A DNA stretch of 9,880 nucleotides from Oscillospiraceae bacterium (lineage in GTDB: Bacteria; Bacillota; Clostridia; Oscillospirales; Acutalibacteraceae), in the NCBI GenBank assembly GCA_019422905.1, contig JAHZCM010000079.1, forward strand, positions 1-9,880, written 5' to 3'. The notes beneath the pieces were generated by a model. It was not told where the DNA came from and ran no database searches. It saw only the letters and a program-made list of their open reading frames with translations. Made by a program: the position numbers and the translations under genes. This document shows positions 6,583-9,880 of this stretch, piece after piece (the stretch's first letter is position 1; every line of letters begins with the position of its first letter).

Positions 6583-7080
6583 TTGCCATTTCTTGCATTG
6601 TTTCTGATTGCCGCGCTTGCGGCGATTGATCAGTTTATCAAGCTGACCGTTGTCACAAATTTAAAACCGATCGGGCAGATTACCTGTATTCCGGGCTTGC
6701 TGGAGTTCACCTATCTGGAAAATACGGGCGCGGCCTTTGGCTTTTTTTCCGGGCTTTCATGGGTGATCATGATTCTGACGCTTCTGCTTTCTCTGGCAGT
6801 TATCGTCTTTTTGTTTCGCTATAAGCACCACACGGTTTTGTCCTATACGGCCTGCATTTTGGTGACGGCCGGCGGCATCGGGAACCTGATTGACCGTTTT
6901 GCGTTCGGCTACGTTGTGGATTACATCCATGTGATGTTCTTTCCCTACGTTTTCAATTTTGCGGATTGCTGTGTGGTTGTGGGCGCCATCCTTTTTGCCG
7001 TATGGTATCTTTTCATAAAGGATAAGAAAGAACGGCAAAAGGACGAACCGGAAGAAAATCATGACAGAGCAGAGCCGTAA
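6583..7080 (+). CDS. lspA: Lipoprotein signal peptidase (signal peptidase II)
   Basis: A 165-residue integral membrane aspartyl peptidase that removes the signal peptide from prolipoproteins after Lgt has lipidated the lipobox cysteine. Four hydrophobic segments are visible, at about residues 2-20, 58-78, 85-104 and 120-147. Family blocks: IDQFIKL near the N-terminus, LEFTYLENTGAAFGFFSG (40-57), GGIGNLIDRFAFGYVVDYI (97-115) with catalytic Asp 104, and FNFADC (124-129) with catalytic Asp 128. The C-terminus is a charged cytoplasmic tail rich in K, E and D. Translation starts at TTG, supported by the strong AAGGAGA site. The end overlaps rluD by 20 bases. The ileS-lspA-rluD order is common in Firmicutes, so the function is secure. 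Confidence 0.97.
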   Translation: MPFLALFLIAALAAIDQFIKLTVVTNLKPIGQITCIPGLLEFTYLENTGAAFGFFSGLSWVIMILTLLLSLAVIVFLFRYKHHTVLSYTACILVTAGGIGNLIDRFAFGYVVDYIHVMFFPYVFNFADCCVVVGAILFAVWYLFIKDKKERQKDEPEENHDRAEP

Positions 7081-7981
7081 AATCACGATCACGGAGCCGG
7101 ACATGCGCTTGGATAAGGCCATTGCGGCGGCAATGCCGGAGCTTTCGCGCTCCGCCGTGCAGAATCTGATTGCGGATGGCAACGTGAAGTGTAACGGCGC
7201 ATCGGTTCAGAAGAGCGCGAAGCTGCCGTTGGGCGCCGTGCTCACAGTGGAAATTCCGCCTACGCGCCCGCTGGATGTGTGCGCGGAAAATATTCCGCTG
7301 GATATCGTATATGAGGATGCGGATCTGCTCGTCGTCAATAAGCCGAAGGGGATGGTGGTGCATCCCGCAGCCGGCAATGCGGATGGGACGCTCGTCAACG
7401 CGCTGCTCTACCATTGCGGCGATTCGCTCTCCGGCATCAACGGCGTGATCCGCCCAGGTATCGTGCACCGCATTGATAAGGATACGAGCGGCCTTCTGAT
7501 CGTCGCCAAAAACGATATGGCGCATCGCTGCCTGGCGGAGCAGATCAAGGCGCACAGCTTCACGCGGGAATACCGCGCCGTGGTGTATGGGCGCGTCAGG
7601 GAGGACGGCACAGTCGATGCGCCGATCGCGCGCCATCCGCAAGACAGAAAGCGCATGGCGGTTGTGCAGTCGCCCGGTGCACGCAATGCTGTGACGCATT
7701 ATTTTGTGGCACAGAATTTCGTGGGCTTCACACAGCTTCGGCTGCGGCTGGAGACGGGGCGGACGCATCAAATCCGCGTGCATATGGCGTACATCGGCCA
7801 TCCTGTCGCCGGAGATCCGGTTTACGGGCCAAAGAAGGTTATCGCCGCGCTGAACGGGCAATGCCTGCATGCGGGCCTGATCGGCTTTATGCATCCGCGG
7901 ACCGGTGCCTATATGGAATTTGAAGCGCCGCTGCCTGCCTACTTTACCGATTTTTTGAAGACACTGCGAACGGAGGCTTGA
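7061..7981 (+). CDS. rluD: RluD/YlyB-type large-subunit pseudouridine synthase
   Basis: A 306-residue RluA-family enzyme that isomerises uridines to pseudouridine, most likely in 23S rRNA. An N-terminal S4 RNA-binding domain covers about residues 16-65 (RLDKAIAAAMPELSRSAVQ, then IADGNVKCNG). The catalytic domain follows with VVNKPKGMVVHPAAGN (91-106), then the signature PGIVHRIDKDTSGLLIVAKN (132-151), in which D139 is the nucleophilic aspartate. Further conserved blocks are FTREYRAVVYG, LETGRTHQIRVHM and GHPVAGDPVYG. ATG 7061 lies inside lspA (20-base overlap) with only a weak GAAGA upstream, so coupling to lspA translation is likely. In B. subtilis the gene beside lspA is ylyB, usually followed by pyrR; here a comEA-like gene follows. 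The exact uridine targets cannot be told from sequence. Confidence 0.95.
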   Translation: MTEQSRKITITEPDMRLDKAIAAAMPELSRSAVQNLIADGNVKCNGASVQKSAKLPLGAVLTVEIPPTRPLDVCAENIPLDIVYEDADLLVVNKPKGMVVHPAAGNADGTLVNALLYHCGDSLSGINGVIRPGIVHRIDKDTSGLLIVAKNDMAHRCLAEQIKAHSFTREYRAVVYGRVREDGTVDAPIARHPQDRKRMAVVQSPGARNAVTHYFVAQNFVGFTQLRLRLETGRTHQIRVHMAYIGHPVAGDPVYGPKKVIAALNGQCLHAGLIGFMHPRTGAYMEFEAPLPAYFTDFLKTLRTEA

Positions 7982-7982
7982 A

Positions 7983-8360
7983 ATGAAGCTCGGCTTTCAC
8001 AGAACGGTGGCTCTGGTTGCGCTGTTTTTCATCTGCTGCGCATTGGTGATTTACGGTGTGCTTTCCTCGGAAACACCTTTGCAGCCTTATGTCGTGGAGT
8101 ATGCCGCGCTGGCGCCGGAATCCGCCGCGGGCGATACGGAGCCGGCTGTGGCTTCCATGCCGGCTTCGGAGCGGATTAACATCAACACGGCCTCTGCAGA
8201 GGAGCTTCAGTCGCTTTCCGGAATCGGGGAGGTGCTCTCCGCGCGGATTATTGAATACCGCGAAGCGAACGGCCCGTTTTATGATATCGGCGAGCTGCGG
8301 GAGGTCAAGGGAATCGGCGATGCACTGCTTGAAAAGCTGGCGCCCTATATCTGCGTCTGA
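7983..8360 (+). CDS. comEA: ComEA-like membrane-anchored helix-hairpin-helix DNA-binding protein
   Basis: A 125-residue protein with a single hydrophobic segment at about residues 8-27 (an uncleaved anchor, or possibly a signal peptide), a linker of some 35 residues rich in A, E, P and S, and a C-terminal tandem helix-hairpin-helix unit. The latter reads ININTASAEELQSLSGIGEV, then ARIIEYREANGPFYDIGELR, then VKGIGDALLEKLAPYI, with hairpins at GIG 80-82 and 110-112. Family knowledge: ComEA binds double-stranded DNA outside the membrane and feeds it to the ComEC channel in natural transformation. The SLBB domain usual in Firmicute ComEA is missing, so it is a short form. GGAGG lies 6 bases before ATG 7983, and the gap after rluD is 1 base. 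comEC is not in the window; a DNA-binding role outside competence remains possible. Confidence 0.8.
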   Translation: MKLGFHRTVALVALFFICCALVIYGVLSSETPLQPYVVEYAALAPESAAGDTEPAVASMPASERININTASAEELQSLSGIGEVLSARIIEYREANGPFYDIGELREVKGIGDALLEKLAPYICV

Positions 8361-8487
8361 AAGCGTATTACGATTTTGAGACTTCCTGTTGATTTCAGAA
8401 TAAGGGGTTCGGCTGCTGGGGATAAAACAACCGTTTTGGCGCTGCGTCTTTATCTCCGGCTTACGTATGATTGTTCAGCATACGCTT
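8361..8487. other. Structured stretch of the comEA-nfo gap, no gene seen
   Basis: No coding frame with family resemblance is visible here. Inverted repeats are: AAGCGTAT (8361-8368) with ATACGCTT (8480-8487), exact; GCTGGGGATAAA (8415-8426) with TTTATCTCCGGC (8449-8460), 12 pairs including two G-U; and CGTATG (8464-8469) with CATACG (8479-8484). The first and third share their right arm, so they are mutually exclusive. This could be a 3' UTR fold or a small RNA, or partly chance. Confidence 0.35.
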
Positions 8488-8489
8488 GC

Positions 8490-8511
8490 AAAAAAGTGCT
8501 GCCACAGGCAG
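8490..8511 (-). terminator. Possible second terminator downstream of nfo
   Basis: Read on the minus strand, CTGCC-TGT-GGCAG (8511 to 8499) forms a perfect 5-bp hairpin, followed after CAC by a run of six T (8495 to 8490). The stem is short, so this would be a weak backup to the larger hairpin upstream of it. Confidence 0.35.
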
Positions 8512-8524
8512 AAGAATAAAAGTA

Positions 8525-8561
8525 AAAGCGACGCACGGGTGGAGAACCTGTGCGTCGCTTT
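8525..8561. terminator. Bidirectional intrinsic terminator between comEA and nfo
   Basis: AAAGCGACGCACGGG (8525-8539) pairs with CCTGTGCGTCGCTTT (8547-8561) over 15 positions, one of them G-U, around the 7-base loop TGGAGAA. On the minus strand the hairpin begins 3 bases after the nfo stop and runs into a T-rich tail (TTTTACTTTTATTC), a strong terminator. On the plus strand the tail is TTTGGTTTATTC, weaker but serviceable for comEA. Confidence 0.88.
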
Positions 8562-8564
8562 GGT

Positions 8565-9398
8565 TTATTCGTGATAAAGACTGCGGAGCAATTCGATCTC
8601 AGCTTTATAGCCGTCCAGCTCGTTCGGCGTTTCCAGATAAAAGGGGAGGCGGCGCAGCACAGAATGATTGATGATGCGCGAGAAAGCCTCCGTGCCGATT
8701 TTGCCCTCTCCAATTTTGGCGTGGCGATCCTTGTGGGATGAAAGCCCGAAAAGGCTGTCGTTGATATGAACAGCCCGCAGGCGATCGAGGCCGATTGTCT
8801 GGTCAAACTCTGTGAGAACGCCGTCAAGATCATGCACAATGTCGTACCCCGCGTCAAAAATATGACAGGTATCCAGACATACGCCCACGTGGCTGCCGAG
8901 CGAAATGCGGTCGAGAATCGCGCGCAGCTCCGCAAAGCGGGAGCCGACCTCCGTGCCTTTGCCGGCCATGGTTTCGAGCAATACGGTTGTCGTCTGTTCC
9001 GGCTTTAAAATGGCGTTGAGCGTCTCTGCAATCTGCTCGATTCCGGTTTCAATTCCCTGACCCGTATGGCTGCCGGGATGAAAATTATAGAGGTTATGCG
9101 GCGTCGCTTCCAAACGCGCCAAATCATCCCGCATGGTTTCCAGCGCAAATGTACGCGTATCCGGGTTTGCAGAGCAGGGATTGATCGTATACGGCGCGTG
9201 AGCGAGCAGAACCGGAAAATGGTGCTCCGCAGCAAGCGCATTCAGCCTTGCAGCGTCTGCAAGATCCAGCGGCTTTGCGCGGCTGCCGCGGGGATTGCGC
9301 GTAAAAAACTGAAAGGTATCCGCTCCAATGGAGAGCGCTGTTTTTCCCATGGCGTAATAGCCCTTGGAGGCGGAGAGGTGACATCCGATATGCAGCAT
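8565..9398 (-). CDS. nfo: Endonuclease IV (AP endonuclease)
   Basis: A 277-residue Nfo-type enzyme that cuts DNA 5' to abasic sites and removes blocked 3' ends in base excision repair, using a trinuclear zinc centre in a TIM barrel. All nine metal ligands known from the E. coli enzyme can be placed: H67 (LLAHAPYTIN), H107 (NFHPGSH), E142 (VLLETMAGKGTEVG), D176 and H179 (VCLDTCHIFDAGYD), H211 (AVHINDS), D224 and H226 (HKDRHAKIGEG), and E256 (YLETPNE). The N-terminal GCHLSASKG and FQFFTRNPRG are also typical. ATG at 9398 follows AAAGGA (9407-9412) with 8 bases between. The gene begins 4 bases after the stop of the nitroreductase gene and ends just before a strong terminator, so the two probably share a transcript. 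Confidence 0.97.
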   Translation of the reverse strand: MLHIGCHLSASKGYYAMGKTALSIGADTFQFFTRNPRGSRAKPLDLADAARLNALAAEHHFPVLLAHAPYTINPCSANPDTRTFALETMRDDLARLEATPHNLYNFHPGSHTGQGIETGIEQIAETLNAILKPEQTTTVLLETMAGKGTEVGSRFAELRAILDRISLGSHVGVCLDTCHIFDAGYDIVHDLDGVLTEFDQTIGLDRLRAVHINDSLFGLSSHKDRHAKIGEGKIGTEAFSRIINHSVLRRLPFYLETPNELDGYKAEIELLRSLYHE

Positions 9399-9402
9399 TT
9401 GC

Positions 9403-9880
9403 TCAATCCTTTAAATTCCAGTTTTTATAAATCTCTTTTGTGGAGCGTACCATTTCCTTCGCAAATTCAGAGACGTACTTGCGGTTATAAAAGGCCTTGG
9501 TGCGGTCGTTCGGCATCATTTCAAGAAGCTCGTCCTCGGAAAGCTCACGGTATTTGTTTTCAAAGACGATGGAGCTTTTCGCGAAACGTGTCGGCTGCTT
9601 TCTTTCCTTCTGCTGCTGCGTCGGATATCCGAACACAAGCATGCAGACCGGCGCCGTCTGTGCCGGGAGATTCAGAAGCGCTTTGTGCGTCTCGAAGTTT
9701 TCGACAATGTCTCCAATATAGCAGGAGCCGATGCCGAAGCTCTCCGCCGCCACGCAAGCGGCGTGCGCGGCGATGACCGCGTCATTTGTGGAAAGAATCA
9801 GATCGCTGAGCTCCGGTGCAGGCACGCTGCCGCCATCGCAGTCCGCGAGTTTAAATTTTCTGTACCAGCGGTGATAGTCT
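9403..9880 (-). CDS. Nitroreductase-family protein, 5'-truncated
   Basis: The frame is open from the window edge (about base 9879) to the TGA at 9405-9403, giving 159 visible C-terminal residues. The apparent start GTG at 9825 is internal, since the frame continues upstream as YHRWYRKFKLADCDGGSV. Family hallmarks are STNDAVIAAHAACVAAESFG with IGSCYIGDIVENFE (the flavin-binding helix and loop), LLNLP, and VCMLVFGYP. The C-terminal tail is charged (about 70 residues, ending KEIYKNWNLKD). Nitroreductases are FMN-dependent, usually dimeric, NAD(P)H-using enzymes that reduce nitro compounds, quinones or other acceptors; the natural substrate here cannot be inferred. The N-terminal FMN-phosphate-binding part lies outside the window. 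It sits 4 bases upstream of nfo. Confidence 0.85.
   Translation of the reverse strand, partial: DYHRWYRKFKLADCDGGSVPAPELSDLILSTNDAVIAAHAACVAAESFGIGSCYIGDIVENFETHKALLNLPAQTAPVCMLVFGYPTQQQKERKQPTRFAKSSIVFENKYRELSEDELLEMMPNDRTKAFYNRKYVSEFAKEMVRSTKEIYKNWNLKD

Noticed and set aside
8450..8935. Other-frame open frames overlapping nfo and the intergenic gap
   Set aside because: They are shadows of nfo; the nfo frame has all nine metal ligands, and the competing frames cross the terminator hairpin.

Overview
This window reads as a chromosomal core region of a Gram-positive bacterium of the class Clostridia, with moderately high GC (codons rich in GCG, CCG and GGC). The placement rests on gene content and order (yggS/ylmE, sepF, ylmH, divIVA, ileS, lspA, rluD, the classic Firmicute division-and-translation cluster), Shine-Dalgarno sites, and an HlyD-type adaptor gene upstream of yggS, which I recall from clostridial genomes. 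An oscillospiraceal or ruminococcal gut-type organism would fit, but the sequence alone does not fix the family. No transposase, integrase, phage gene, CRISPR array, tRNA or rRNA was seen.

Plus strand, 1-8360: nine genes run in one direction with overlaps or very short gaps. They are a 5'-truncated HlyD-family adaptor (to 797), yggS (778-1506), sepF (1527-1991), ylmH (1991-2737), divIVA (2748-3680), ileS (3709-6510), lspA (6583-7080), rluD (7061-7981) and a small comEA-like gene (7983-8360). Much of this is probably one operon or a set of overlapping transcripts. A near-consensus sigma-A promoter lies inside yggS (1361-1389) and could drive sepF and everything after it. The ileS-lspA gap holds a strong stem-loop without a U tract.

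Minus strand, 8565-9880: a nitroreductase-family gene (5' end outside the window) is followed after 4 bases by nfo (endonuclease IV). This pair converges on the plus-strand block. The 204-base gap between comEA and nfo carries a 15-bp bidirectional terminator hairpin and other inverted repeats.

How the genes fit together: SepF (FtsZ membrane tether) and DivIVA (curvature-sensing coiled coil) organise division and poles. YggS balances pyridoxal phosphate. YlmH is an S4 RNA-binding protein linked to ribosome quality control. IleS charges tRNA-Ile, RluD modifies 23S rRNA, and LspA processes lipoproteins. The ComEA-like protein binds DNA at the membrane and Nfo repairs abasic sites. This is growth and envelope housekeeping rather than an accessory island. 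I found no convincing undescribed multi-gene system. The points most worth a second look are the variant active-site motifs of IleS, the internal promoter, the adaptor gene attached to the division cluster, the missing T-box before ileS, and two structured intergenic regions.
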